From NCBI GenBank assembly GCA_036397995.1, contig DASWHX010000108.1, positions 1-64,000 of the forward strand: a DNA stretch of 64,000 bases, given 5' to 3'. Positions 1-9,398 of this stretch are shown here, piece after piece. The stretch's first letter is position 1. Each line of letters opens with the position of its first letter. The translations under genes and the position numbers were made by a program. Under the pieces are notes generated by a model that had not been told where the DNA came from, searched no databases, and saw only the letters and a list, made by a program, of their open reading frames with translations. The stretch is from DASWHX01 sp036397995 (GTDB lineage: Bacteria; Bacteroidota; Bacteroidia; Cytophagales; Cyclobacteriaceae).

Positions 1-789
1 ACAATTACGCTGTCTTTCTCCAGTGGAATTTGAGTTTCTTTAAAGTATATCTGCCCCACTGCAAATTCATCAAATTCCAATGAAATTATTTGATCGGGAT
101 TAGTAAGGTTCACCGCCTTTGCCTCATCTTTTGTATAGAACCTGACAAATTCATTAACCTCCGTGTTATGCAAATATTCAATTATCTTATTTTCAAAAAA
201 TTCAGCACTTACCTCAAGATTTCTGGCAACAGCCGGAATGGGCTCTATCACAACTTTTAATGTCGCCATCCATTTTGCCTCTTCAATTTTCTCTGCTACA
301 TCTTTGTATCCGCTTACAAATTGGTTGGCGGTTAAAAATAACCGGTAAGCAGACTTTGCATCTTCCCGGGTTCCTTTATTCAACTCTGCAAGGCCGGCTG
401 AGTAATTCTCTTCAGCAGCATTATTCTTCGCAATCTCAAGTTCTGAATAATAATTTTTAGGAGAAGGGATAATTCTTAATGCACCGGGAGCTCGCATTAT
501 TTCTTCATACATTATATTAATGGACGTATAATTCTGAACAATTCCGCTCCACTTAAACCGGTCATTACCGGCTTGTAAATTTTTTACCTGCATTTCAAAC
601 CAATTCAAGGCAAAAGGATATGCCTGCTTCAATGTTTCGGAAGATTTCTTGTGAGTTGGGTTTGATCGAAGTCTGTCTACAGATTTAATTACTGCTTCAT
701 AGTAGTCACCTCGCTCCAGAGCCTTCTTCCCTGAAGTGCATGAGCCGACCACCAGCAAAATGAAAAAATAGTTTAATGCCTTCCTTTTC
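1..789 (-). CDS. Putative lipoprotein of unknown function, 3' end outside the window
   Basis: An open reading frame of 263 codons starts with ATG at 789 and runs off the left edge without a stop. The N-terminus MKRKALNYFFILLVVGSC is a short hydrophobic leader ending in a lipobox cysteine (about residue 18), so the product is probably a lipid-anchored envelope protein. The next segment (GKKALERGDYYEAVIKSVDRL) resembles the first helices of a TPR-like repeat, and the remainder is mixed helix and strand with no catalytic motif I recognise. The family is not known to me. The C-terminal part lies outside the window, so size and function stay open. Confidence 0.75.
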
Positions 790-1041
790 ATAGCATGGTT
801 GTTTGGTAACAAAGTTCAAAAAAAATAGCTTTAAATTATAACCCGGTGATAATAACTTGGTGCAGGCAAAAATATTTACAAAAACTGTGCTGGTTTGATT
901 CCTCATATTCTATATAATTGATAATCTGATAATTATGCTGGGAAAAGTAGTGCAGCCTGTTTCACTTTTCTGTTTAGCCCAGGTAAAATCGGCGCCTGAA
1001 TTTTGCTTATTTGGATTAAATTGCCGCCAAAATTAAGTTAA

Positions 1042-2250
1042 GTGTTTAAAAAGCTTCAGTTTCTTGGGTTTGTCTTTCTGCTGCTTGGCCATATAGCTAT
1101 TTCACAAAGCAGAGATTCTTATGTAATAATGATTTCTATCGATGGAATGCGGAATGATTATACAGAGATTCATGATGCAATAAATCTTAAACAATTTGCA
1201 TCAAGTGGAGCTATAGCAAAGTCGATGCTACCCTCATTCCCAAGTAAGACATTTCCAAATCATTATACGTTGGTTACGGGAATGTACCCTGAACATCATG
1301 GGATAATTGCGAACACTTTTTATGATCCCGCATCAAAGATGACTTATCGCGGTAGTAATCCGAACACCGTTCAGGACGGAAAATGGTATGGTGGTACACC
1401 ACTTTGGGTTGTGGCAGAACAACAGAATATTAAAACAGGGTGTTATTTCTGGATTGGATCAGAGGCAGAAATTCAGGATGTGCGTCCATCCTATTATAAG
1501 TCGTACGATGAAAATATCCCGGAAACAAAGCGAGTTGAACAAGTTGTGGACTGGTTGAAATTACCGGAAAGCGACAGGCCACGATTTATTACTCTTTATT
1601 TTGAATTGGTTGATGATGCAGGCCACAATTTTGGACCACTAGCACCAGAGACAAAATCCACGGTGCAACAGATTGATTCAATTATCGGTCAGTTAAATGA
1701 CCAGGTGGCAAAATTAAATTTACCGGTGAATTTTGTTTTGGTTTCAGATCATGGAATGATACAGGTTGATCAGGAGAATCCAATTGATATTACGGGTATT
1801 TTACCTAAAGAAGGTGTAACTGTTGTGCCTGGAGATACATTCATCCTTTTGCATAGTGAAGATGAAAACCTTATTGATGAAACTTACAATAACCTGAAAT
1901 TATTTGCGCGGGATTTTGATGTGTATAAAAAAGGTTTTCTGCCAGATAATTTTCATTTTAATTCAACTCCATTGGCTGGGGATCTAACTTTAATTGCACG
2001 GGCACCAAAAGTCTTTGGCATTATGGGCTCGGCTATTAAGCCGGGAGCTCATGGGTATAACTCAACGATACCTGAGATGGGAGGATCATTTATAGCATGG
2101 GGCCCTGATATTAAGAAAGATATTACCATTGAACCTTTTGAGAATATTCATGTATTTCCATTGATCGCCAGAATTCTGAATCTGGATATTAGTTCTTTGG
2201 AAATAGATGGGCGTTTGGAAGTGCTTAAAGAAATCCTGAAGGAAGATTGA
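1042..2250 (+). CDS. Secreted alkaline-phosphatase-superfamily phosphodiesterase (NPP type)
   Basis: A 402-residue protein with a signal peptide (residues 1-21, ending AISQ), so probably periplasmic or secreted. It carries the hallmarks of type I phosphodiesterase/nucleotide pyrophosphatases: metal-binding Asp34 in ISIDGMRND, nucleophile Thr70 in PSKTFPNHY, the VDDAGHNFGP metal site and the later SDHGM motif. Family members hydrolyse phosphodiester or pyrophosphate bonds in nucleotides, sugar nucleotides or phospholipid head groups; the substrate here cannot be told. The start is a GTG at 1042, chosen because it gives a complete signal peptide. It converges with the GNAT-nitrilase gene, with 4 bases between stops. 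Confidence 0.88.
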   Translation: MFKKLQFLGFVFLLLGHIAISQSRDSYVIMISIDGMRNDYTEIHDAINLKQFASSGAIAKSMLPSFPSKTFPNHYTLVTGMYPEHHGIIANTFYDPASKMTYRGSNPNTVQDGKWYGGTPLWVVAEQQNIKTGCYFWIGSEAEIQDVRPSYYKSYDENIPETKRVEQVVDWLKLPESDRPRFITLYFELVDDAGHNFGPLAPETKSTVQQIDSIIGQLNDQVAKLNLPVNFVLVSDHGMIQVDQENPIDITGILPKEGVTVVPGDTFILLHSEDENLIDETYNNLKLFARDFDVYKKGFLPDNFHFNSTPLAGDLTLIARAPKVFGIMGSAIKPGAHGYNSTIPEMGGSFIAWGPDIKKDITIEPFENIHVFPLIARILNLDISSLEIDGRLEVLKEILKED

Positions 2251-2254
2251 TAAT

Positions 2255-3802
2255 TTACTTCTTTCCTTTCCACTTTAACTGGTAAAGATCCAGCCTTCTG
2301 TCTTTCAGAGTTTGCACCGAACCTTCTTTATTCAGTTCATTCAAAAGGTCCAGATTCACGTCTGCAATTACCATCATCTCACTATTAGGCGTTGCTTCGG
2401 CAACAACCGAATTGTTCGGGAAATAGAAGTCTGATGGAGAATAGACAGCGGACTCGGCATATTGAATATCCATATTCCTGACTCTTGGCAGGTTACCCAC
2501 ACACCCTGCCATTGCCACATAACATTCATTTTCAATAGCCCTCGCTTTGGAACAACTTTTCACTCTGTTAAATCCGTTCGGAGTATCAGTTAGAAAGGGA
2601 ACAAAAAGTATCTGCATTCCCTGGTCGGCCAGGATGCGGGGCAATTCCGGAAATTCCACATCATAGCAAATGAGAATACCAATTTTCCCGGAATCGGTAT
2701 CAAAAATTTTGAGTGAATTACCACCTGTCAGTCCCCAGAACTTTACTTCCGATGGAGTTATGTGCAACTTCTTTTGATAATCCCAGGTTCCATCTCTTCG
2801 AAATAAGTAGGCAACATTATAAAGCTTACCCCGTTCCAACAAAGGCATACTTCCCCCAATAATATTTGTATTGTAACTCACCGCCAATTCTCTAAAAGTA
2901 TCGCACATTTTTGGGGTATAGCCTGCCAGTTTTCTGATGGCTTCTGATTCTGCAAGATTATTATATCCGGCCATCAATGGAGCGTTAAAAAACTCCGGGA
3001 ACAAAAGGAAGTCGGATTGATAACCACTAACAGCATCAACATAAAACTCAACCATCCCGACTAATTCCTCAAATCCGGTTACGGTTCTCATCTGCCATTG
3101 AACCAGACCGATTCTTACGGTTGATTTCTTTGGACTTAACAGTTCTTCCTTCTCTTCATAATAAAGATTATTCCACTCTAATAATGTGGCGAAAGCCTGC
3201 GACTGATTATCCTGGGGAAGGTAATTACGTAGAATTTTCTTTACATGAAAATCATTGGAAATCTGAAAAGTTAAAATCGGATCGTAGATCTCCTTCATTT
3301 TAACTTTCTCGATATATTCTTTGGGAGTTAATTGATCCGCGTACTTATCATAATTAGGAATTCTGCCTCCTGCTATTATTGATCGTAAATTTAACCGCTC
3401 ACAGAGCTCCTTCCGGGCATCATACAACCTGCGCGCAAGTCGCATTCCCCTGAATTCAGGATGCACAAAAACATCTATTCCATATAGTACATCACCTTTT
3501 GGATCATGCGTTTCCATTGAATAATTATCTGTGACTTCATAATAAGTGTGATTATCTCCAAATTTATCGTAATCAACTATTAGTGATAAAGCAACTCCCA
3601 CCACTTTCGCATTAACCTCCACGCAGAGTTGCCCTTCAGGAAAAATTGAAATAAGCTTCCTCATGGCTTCCTTAGACCACGGCTGCCCACCCATTTTTTT
3701 ATAAGCAAGCAACATAGCTTCAGAAAGATCTTTGTAATCACTAATCTTTAAATTCCTTACAACTACTTTCAGGTCAATGGGGGTATTTTGTGTAATCTCC
3801 AT
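2255..3802 (-). CDS. GNAT N-acetyltransferase / carbon-nitrogen hydrolase fusion
   Basis: A 515-residue fusion. Residues about 12-200 form a GNAT acetyltransferase domain, with the acetyl-CoA loop region around VHPEFRGMRLARRLYDARK. Residues about 228-510 form a nitrilase-superfamily domain with the full catalytic triad Glu270 (LLFPEFF), Lys345 (QKKLHITP) and Cys379 (ILICYDVEFPE). The two-domain arrangement is a known architecture in Bacteroidota and other bacteria; the joint substrate is not established. The nitrilase half would hydrolyse a C-N bond such as an amide, and the GNAT half would acetylate an amine. No leader peptide is seen, so it is cytoplasmic. It stands alone on the minus strand, with no obvious partner gene. 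Confidence 0.9.
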   Translation of the reverse strand: MEITQNTPIDLKVVVRNLKISDYKDLSEAMLLAYKKMGGQPWSKEAMRKLISIFPEGQLCVEVNAKVVGVALSLIVDYDKFGDNHTYYEVTDNYSMETHDPKGDVLYGIDVFVHPEFRGMRLARRLYDARKELCERLNLRSIIAGGRIPNYDKYADQLTPKEYIEKVKMKEIYDPILTFQISNDFHVKKILRNYLPQDNQSQAFATLLEWNNLYYEEKEELLSPKKSTVRIGLVQWQMRTVTGFEELVGMVEFYVDAVSGYQSDFLLFPEFFNAPLMAGYNNLAESEAIRKLAGYTPKMCDTFRELAVSYNTNIIGGSMPLLERGKLYNVAYLFRRDGTWDYQKKLHITPSEVKFWGLTGGNSLKIFDTDSGKIGILICYDVEFPELPRILADQGMQILFVPFLTDTPNGFNRVKSCSKARAIENECYVAMAGCVGNLPRVRNMDIQYAESAVYSPSDFYFPNNSVVAEATPNSEMMVIADVNLDLLNELNKEGSVQTLKDRRLDLYQLKWKGKK

Positions 3803-3863
3803 AGCAGAATAGCAAAACGGGAAATGTTTAGGCTAACTCTACTAAGTTACTAAAAATACCTGA

Positions 3864-6311
3864 TTATTCCGTGCGGAGATTTCCAATTGGATTCGATAAC
3901 GCAATTTTAATTGCCTGGTAGGCAATCGTAAACAGACAAATCAAAATTGCAATTGACCCCCCGGCAATAAAAATATAGGGTTCTAATCCTATTTTATATT
4001 CGAAGGTTTTTAACCAATTGGAAATAAAATAAATGGTGATGGGTGCAGCAATTAATGTTGAGGCCAGGGTGAGAAAGAGGTACGATCTGCCCAATGAAAA
4101 AATCAGGTTTCCAAGAGTCGCGCCCAAAACTTTTCTGATACTAATTTCTTTCATTCGTGCTGTCATGGTTAGAGCAGATAATCCAAACAGACCCAGTGAA
4201 CCAATTACTATAGAAAGTATAGTTGCACTGGTAACGATTTGGCCCAGGTTTCCTTCTTGCTGATATTGCTCCTTAATAGCTTCATCAATGAAGCTGTAAT
4301 TGAACGGATCATCAGGGTATATCTCTTTCCACATGTTTTGGACTGCAATTAACCCGTCCCCAATTTCACCCGCTCTTATGCGCAATGCAATTTTCGGATT
4401 AAAAGAAGAGTTTACATTTACACCAGTAGCCCCGCTCATAACAATAGCAGAGTTCATTGTTAATACTAATGGCTCTATTATAGTATGTAAGGAAGAAAAA
4501 TTAAAATCTTTAACTACTCCAATAATCTCGTGGTCGGCAAATCCTTCATTAGGGATTCTTTTGCCAATCGGGTTTTCCAAATTGAACTCATTTACAAATG
4601 TCTCATTTACGATTATGCTCCTCCGATTATCTGATTCATTTTCAAAAATGAAATTTCTTCCTTCAGTAATTTCCATTTGCATTAAGGGAATAAAGTTTGC
4701 GTCCACGGTATTCACAAAGAAATCATGCTGAGTTTGATCCTGATCATTATAACTTAATTTCATCCAACCGGCATCACCAAAACTTTGCGTAGATACAGCT
4801 ACTTCTTCAACCTGTGGCAAGCCCCGCAACGTAGCAGTTATTCTTTCAGATTTATCGAAGCCCTTCGTAATTGTTTCCTGAAGTCCCCTTGCATCAGGCA
4901 CAGTTAGTGGAATCATTATTACCTGTTCCTTGTTATAGCCTAAATTCTTGTTTTGCAGAAATTGAAGCTGACGTTTCATGAATATTGTCGAAGTAATTAG
5001 AAAAATAGACAGCACGAGTTGAACAACCAGCATTCCTTTTCGCGCACCCTGTTTCCCGGATCCAATACCCAGGCTGCCCTTAAGAATTTTGGCCGGAACA
5101 AATCCGGACATAACCAGGGCGGGATAGATACCGGCTATAACACCAACTCCAATTGCCAGCCCTGCAAACATGAGTAGGTTCAAGGCGCTAAAATCAAATT
5201 CAAGATTTTTCCCGGATAATTCATTAAATATTGGCAACATCCAGTAAGAAACGGCAAGTCCAATAACCAGGGAAATTATTGCCAGCCAGATTGCTTCACC
5301 CAAAAACTGGCCTACTAACTGAAAGCGCATGGCACCCACTACTTTTTTAATTCCAATTTCCCGGGATCTGGCAAATGACCTACCCAGGGAAAGATTCACA
5401 AAATTAACACACGCCATAACCAGGATAAGCAAAGCGATTGCGGAAAGAATTAACGTGTACTTCGGATCACTGAGTTGAGCAATTCCCTGGGGCATGCTTG
5501 TGTTCAGGTGAATATCTTTCAGCTGTTGCAGTCCAACATCAAATTTTCTTCCCTCCAGTTGCTCACCGATAGCCGTTTTAACCATATCAGGAAATTTACG
5601 CTCCAGACTTTTAGCATCCGCGCCATCACTCAATAAAACATAAGATTCTGCCGCTATCATGTTCCATGATGTAATCATTTGTGGCGGAAAAATATCTTTA
5701 GCATTTTCTTCATGAACAAGACTGGTAAATTGAAGTGAAGAATTGCTTGGTACATCTTCAATTACGGCTGATACAATAAATGCCTTTTTGCCAGGCCCAA
5801 CAGGTATCAGGAGAGTTTTGTCAATCGCGGATTCCTTACCAAAATATTTTCTGGCCATTGATTCTGTCAAAACAATTTTTGAAGAATTCGATAACGCCGA
5901 TTCCAATGATCCTTCAACAGGTACAAAATCAAAAATTTGAAAGAAACCAGGTGAGGCAATATTAATTTCCTCACTGAACGATTTCTCTTCATATTCTATC
6001 TCCGCCTGGAATGAAATCCAGATTGTAGTTGCCTCCACTTCCGGATAATTCTGTTTCATGGTTGCACCAATAACCATGGGAGTAACCGTGTTGGTTACCA
6101 TACTTCCGTCTCTTCTTTCCGCTGTATAAAAAGTGCGATATATGTTTGAAGCCTGGCTATGAAAGTTATCAAATGTCAATTCATCTTTTACAAACAGGAT
6201 AATCAGAATCGCGCAAGCTATCCCCATTGACAAGCCTAAGATATTAATGGAGGTATGAATCTTTGTTCGAAAAAGGTTTCTAAAAGTAATTTTCAGATAG
6301 TGGTTAATCAT
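3864..6311 (-). CDS. MacB-like ABC transporter permease (two FtsX domains)
   Basis: An 815-residue membrane protein with the layout of the large MacB/FtsX permeases common in Bacteroidota: an N-terminal transmembrane helix (about 20-42), a periplasmic MacB_PCD-like domain, three transmembrane helices (about 285-405), a further helix at about 430, a second periplasmic domain and three C-terminal helices. The cytoplasmic motifs SREIGIKKVVGA and MKEISIRKVLGA, one in each FtsX domain, are the coupling segments expected to contact an ATPase. No ATP-binding gene lies next to it, so its ATPase is encoded elsewhere. Such permeases take part in export of antimicrobials, lipids or lipoproteins, or in mechanotransmission; the cargo here is unknown. 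Confidence 0.88.
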   Translation of the reverse strand: MINHYLKITFRNLFRTKIHTSINILGLSMGIACAILIILFVKDELTFDNFHSQASNIYRTFYTAERRDGSMVTNTVTPMVIGATMKQNYPEVEATTIWISFQAEIEYEEKSFSEEINIASPGFFQIFDFVPVEGSLESALSNSSKIVLTESMARKYFGKESAIDKTLLIPVGPGKKAFIVSAVIEDVPSNSSLQFTSLVHEENAKDIFPPQMITSWNMIAAESYVLLSDGADAKSLERKFPDMVKTAIGEQLEGRKFDVGLQQLKDIHLNTSMPQGIAQLSDPKYTLILSAIALLILVMACVNFVNLSLGRSFARSREIGIKKVVGAMRFQLVGQFLGEAIWLAIISLVIGLAVSYWMLPIFNELSGKNLEFDFSALNLLMFAGLAIGVGVIAGIYPALVMSGFVPAKILKGSLGIGSGKQGARKGMLVVQLVLSIFLITSTIFMKRQLQFLQNKNLGYNKEQVIMIPLTVPDARGLQETITKGFDKSERITATLRGLPQVEEVAVSTQSFGDAGWMKLSYNDQDQTQHDFFVNTVDANFIPLMQMEITEGRNFIFENESDNRRSIIVNETFVNEFNLENPIGKRIPNEGFADHEIIGVVKDFNFSSLHTIIEPLVLTMNSAIVMSGATGVNVNSSFNPKIALRIRAGEIGDGLIAVQNMWKEIYPDDPFNYSFIDEAIKEQYQQEGNLGQIVTSATILSIVIGSLGLFGLSALTMTARMKEISIRKVLGATLGNLIFSLGRSYLFLTLASTLIAAPITIYFISNWLKTFEYKIGLEPYIFIAGGSIAILICLFTIAYQAIKIALSNPIGNLRTE

Positions 6312-6395
6312 GCTTTATAAATTAAATTAACCAATAGTACGGTAATTGAAGGTTACCGGATTCAAAATCTGAGTTAATAATTGTTAATAATCGGG

Positions 6396-7256
6396 TTAAT
6401 GGATCTCCACTACCGAAATTACCGGAAGGTGATCGGAAAGGTTTCGGTCACCAATTCCGGGAGTTAAGATTTGAAAGAAAAGGCAATCAAAATTTTTTAT
6501 TAAAATGTAATCAATCCTGGGACCGGTATCATAATTCATGTTGGTGAATCCTGAAAATGTTAAATTGGGTCCTTTCTTTTCTTTGCAAAGGAATGTATCC
6601 ATTAATTCTTCGGAGAAAATCTTAACCGGTGAAGAATCCGGTTCAGCGTTCAGATCCCCCATCAGAATGAGTGGTTTTCCTGGATATCTTTTATCAATTA
6701 TATCAAGCAGAAGTTTGCTGCTTTCCAGTCTTGCCAGTTCACCACGGTGATCGTAATGAGTATTAATAACCACCACCTGCCTTTCTGTTTCCTTAACCCG
6801 GAGTACAACCACGGTAGCTATTCTCTCCAGGGCGGCATCCCATCCAATACCAGGTTTTTCCGGCGTTTCAGATAACCAAATGGTTTCCTGATCAAGCAAA
6901 TCAAATTTTTCCTTCTTAAAAAATAACGGGCTGAACTCACCTTTAGAAATACCGTCTTCTCTTCCAACACCGAGAGAATGGTATTGATCAAGGCCGGTTT
7001 TGAGAAACTCTAATTGTCTATTCAGTACTTCCTGGAAGCCCATTATGTCAGGGTTTTGTTCCAGTAAAAACTTTACCATCTCGCTTCTGCGGTGTACCCA
7101 GGCATTTTCTCCATCCTCCGGATTATCATACCGGATATTATAAGTTAATACTTTAATTGATTGCGAAAATGACAAAGCCGGCATAGTCATTATGATAATT
7201 ATTGGAAAGAGGTTTATCAACCCTGCTGAAAAGTTTATCTTTGACCTATATTTCAA
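6396..7256 (-). CDS. Exported endonuclease/exonuclease/phosphatase (EEP) family hydrolase
   Basis: A 286-residue EEP-fold protein. Metal and catalytic motifs appear in the expected order: LTYNIRYDN, Glu in GFQEVLNRQ, the INTHYDHRG segment, Asp-Asn in MGDLNAEPDSSP, RIDYILI and the terminal SDHLPV His. The family cleaves phosphodiester or phosphomonoester bonds in nucleic acids, inositol phosphates or sphingomyelin; this copy is most like the secreted sugar- or lipid-phosphatase branch seen in Bacteroidota. The TTG start at 7256 gives a signal peptide (hydrophobic IIIIMTMPALSFSQ). A later ATG would leave only a stub of leader, so TTG is preferred. It is divergent from the coiled-coil gene at 7292 across 35 bases. 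Confidence 0.87.
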   Translation of the reverse strand: MKYRSKINFSAGLINLFPIIIIMTMPALSFSQSIKVLTYNIRYDNPEDGENAWVHRRSEMVKFLLEQNPDIMGFQEVLNRQLEFLKTGLDQYHSLGVGREDGISKGEFSPLFFKKEKFDLLDQETIWLSETPEKPGIGWDAALERIATVVVLRVKETERQVVVINTHYDHRGELARLESSKLLLDIIDKRYPGKPLILMGDLNAEPDSSPVKIFSEELMDTFLCKEKKGPNLTFSGFTNMNYDTGPRIDYILIKNFDCLFFQILTPGIGDRNLSDHLPVISVVEIH

Positions 7257-7291
7257 ATCAGATAGATTTATTAAAAGAAAACAACCATTAC

Positions 7292-7885
7292 ATGAAATCC
7301 ATATTGATAATCATTGGTTTAATAATTGTACCGGCAATTTCTTATTCACAGGAAGTTGAAAATACTAATAAAAATCTGCGCGAACAATATCAGGACCTTA
7401 AGGAGACTACCGAAACTTATAATCAATACAAAGTTATCCCTGAAAACAGGTTAGATGGCTGGTTTAAAACAATCCAGGATTCAATATCAGATAAAAGCAA
7501 CAGAATTAATAGTTTACTGACTTCAACAACTGCATTAAAGGATACAATTTCCGATTTAAGAAATGAGAAGAGTCAAATGCAAACAGAGCTTGATGAAGGG
7601 GATTTTGAAAAAAGTCATATTGGGGTTCTTGGAGTCAACTTCACTAAGGCAGCTTATATTGGCATAACCTTCATCCTGATAATCGGGTTATCCATCTTGA
7701 TCATTTTATTCGTAATAAAAGTAATCGATACCGGTAAAACTACGCGGGATACAATAAAACTGCATGATACGCTGACGGCGGAGTTTGAAGAATACAAAAG
7801 ACGTGCCCTGGAGAAGCAAACGAAACTTGCCCGCGATCTGCAAACTGAAAGAAACAGGATAGATGAAATAAGACGTAAGCGCTGA
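7292..7885 (+). CDS. Exported single-pass membrane protein with coiled coils, unknown function
   Basis: A 197-residue protein from ATG 7292 (MKSILIIIGLIIVP), which opens with a signal peptide cleaved after AISYSQ. An in-frame upstream TTG at 7202 would bury the leader and overlap the divergent EEP gene, so it is not used. A heptad-rich segment (about residues 20-105) is followed by one transmembrane helix (about 118-145, GITFILIIGLSILIILFVI) and a basic, charged helix to the end. The topology suggests a periplasmic coiled coil and a cytoplasmic charged tail. I know of no function for such proteins. The stop lies 3 bases before the convergent gene at 7889. Confidence 0.75.
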   Translation: MKSILIIIGLIIVPAISYSQEVENTNKNLREQYQDLKETTETYNQYKVIPENRLDGWFKTIQDSISDKSNRINSLLTSTTALKDTISDLRNEKSQMQTELDEGDFEKSHIGVLGVNFTKAAYIGITFILIIGLSILIILFVIKVIDTGKTTRDTIKLHDTLTAEFEEYKRRALEKQTKLARDLQTERNRIDEIRRKR

Positions 7886-7888
7886 TTA

Positions 7889-8662
7889 TCAAACGGAAAT
7901 ATTTCTTTCAAATTCCTCAACATCAAATTTTATGTCATCCTCTCCCACCTGGTCGTATGGATCTTCAAGGTGCACCTGAATATTATCCAGACTCACCAGG
8001 ATAAAACTAAAAAGCACCGGCATAATGTATTCGAGTCCAACACTGTATTCCTGGGAAGCAAAGACAAAATAAGGTCCGTAAATTATAGGAAATGTATAAA
8101 TAAAGACTTTGCTGTAGGCTCTCAAAGTAATAGGAGTTCTGTAATGCAAAATGTTCTTCATGTTCTCCAGCGCAATACTGATTTTAGAAATGTATTGACT
8201 TACCCTTGAGACTTCACCTGGTTGCAACCCATGCTTCCGAAAATCTTGCAACAAGGTACTAAGCCCGGATATTTCATCAAAAATTTTCTTCTCAAATTTA
8301 TCACTATCTTTCCGCTTACTCATAAATAAATCTCTAACCGAGCCATAAATCTGAATCAAGTTGTCTTGGATTTTTATATGGAACTCCGTTGAGCCTGCGT
8401 CAACCCAGTCTCTGGAAGCATGATAGATGGCAAGGCAATGTCCCTTAAAATCTGCCAAATAGCCAAGAGCCCGCTCACGTCTTTTATATGCACTGTCAAT
8501 AGAAAAAACTACCGGAAATACAATTGCTAACCCCACAATGTTTAATGGAAAGTCTGCCACAATTTGATAGTACTCACACAACCATGTGCTTACCAGGGAT
8601 AAGATGGTGACTATAAATGTCTTGTAATTAATTATCAGGTAAATGCTACGAAGGAGTTTCAT
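7889..8662 (-). CDS. Bestrophin-like integral membrane protein
   Basis: A 257-residue protein with two hydrophobic stretches near the N-terminus (about 12-30 and 38-56), a long polar helical middle, then two more hydrophobic stretches (about 185-205 and 209-227). The segment FPLNIVGLAIVFPVVFSIDSAYKRRERAL, described here only by its ends, has the flavour of the bestrophin/RFP-TM family, anion-channel-like proteins, where a helix pair at each end encloses a soluble core. I make that assignment from topology and a faint motif memory only; DUF4239-like membrane proteins are an alternative. It is a single gene, convergent with the coiled-coil membrane gene at 7292. Confidence 0.6.
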   Translation of the reverse strand: MKLLRSIYLIINYKTFIVTILSLVSTWLCEYYQIVADFPLNIVGLAIVFPVVFSIDSAYKRRERALGYLADFKGHCLAIYHASRDWVDAGSTEFHIKIQDNLIQIYGSVRDLFMSKRKDSDKFEKKIFDEISGLSTLLQDFRKHGLQPGEVSRVSQYISKISIALENMKNILHYRTPITLRAYSKVFIYTFPIIYGPYFVFASQEYSVGLEYIMPVLFSFILVSLDNIQVHLEDPYDQVGEDDIKFDVEEFERNISV

Positions 8663-8740
8663 ATTATTGGAATGTTAAGGCAAAATAAAAAAAAATCCCC
8701 GTTTTACTAATGAATTGCAATATTTGGATTATTCCAGACC

Positions 8741-9343
8741 TTATTTCCCTGGGTTTTTTTGAGATTCCTGCCTGGTGTTTAGCCCATCTATCAAAATCTG
8801 TGTAATGTCTAAAGCATTGGCAGCGTAGAGCACATTAGGATTTCCCTTAGTATAAGTTAATACAATTTTTATGTCTTGCTCAGTGCCATATTTACCCAGA
8901 AAGTTGGCCACACTATCGTAGAGCTGGGTGTTCACCCTGTTTTGTTCTCGTGCCATATCCTGAGCAAGGGTTTGTGAGTATTGCTGAAGATTTTGCTGTT
9001 TCTTCATTAAATTCTCCTCGATATTTCTCGCCTGACCCATGGTAAGATTACCCGCATTCTGCTGATAATCATCAATCTCGGCTTGCAATCCCTTTTCACG
9101 GTTAAGATATTCCGCTTGAAACTTATCCCGCTTTACTTCCAATTGCTTCATCAGCACATCAGATAATGAATAGTATTTGAGCAGGGTATCGGTATTTACA
9201 AACGCGATTTTCATATCACCAATAACTGATTCATTTATCGGCTCTGCTTGCTCTTTAATTTCTTCTTTTTGAAATTGAAAAAGATAGAGCAAACCAACAG
9301 CTATCAGGAGCAATACATTTATGATGAGGGAGATATTTTTCAT
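8741..9343 (-). CDS. OmpH/Skp-family periplasmic chaperone-like protein
   Basis: A 200-residue protein with an N-terminal hydrophobic helix (residues 5-23) that acts as a leader or anchor, then the Skp/OmpH signature start DMKIAFVNTDTLLKYYSLSD. A long, Gln- and Lys-rich helical arm follows (about 70-140), then a second body segment (DIKIVLTYTKGNPNVLYA). Skp proteins form trimeric, jellyfish-shaped holdases that carry unfolded outer-membrane proteins across the periplasm. The single copy lies apart from bamA, unlike the tandem ompH genes usual in Bacteroidota, so it is probably an extra paralogue with the same type of role. It may stay membrane-tethered, because no clear cleavage site is visible. 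Confidence 0.85.
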   Translation of the reverse strand: MKNISLIINVLLLIAVGLLYLFQFQKEEIKEQAEPINESVIGDMKIAFVNTDTLLKYYSLSDVLMKQLEVKRDKFQAEYLNREKGLQAEIDDYQQNAGNLTMGQARNIEENLMKKQQNLQQYSQTLAQDMAREQNRVNTQLYDSVANFLGKYGTEQDIKIVLTYTKGNPNVLYAANALDITQILIDGLNTRQESQKNPGK

Positions 9344-9398
9344 GGTTTAGTTATTAAAGGTGTAAATATATGCCAAAAAGGAATTACCTGAAGACAGG

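Noticed and set aside
4300..4731. A 143-codon plus-strand frame inside the MacB-like permease gene
   Set aside because: It is antisense to a well-supported gene and has no family features.
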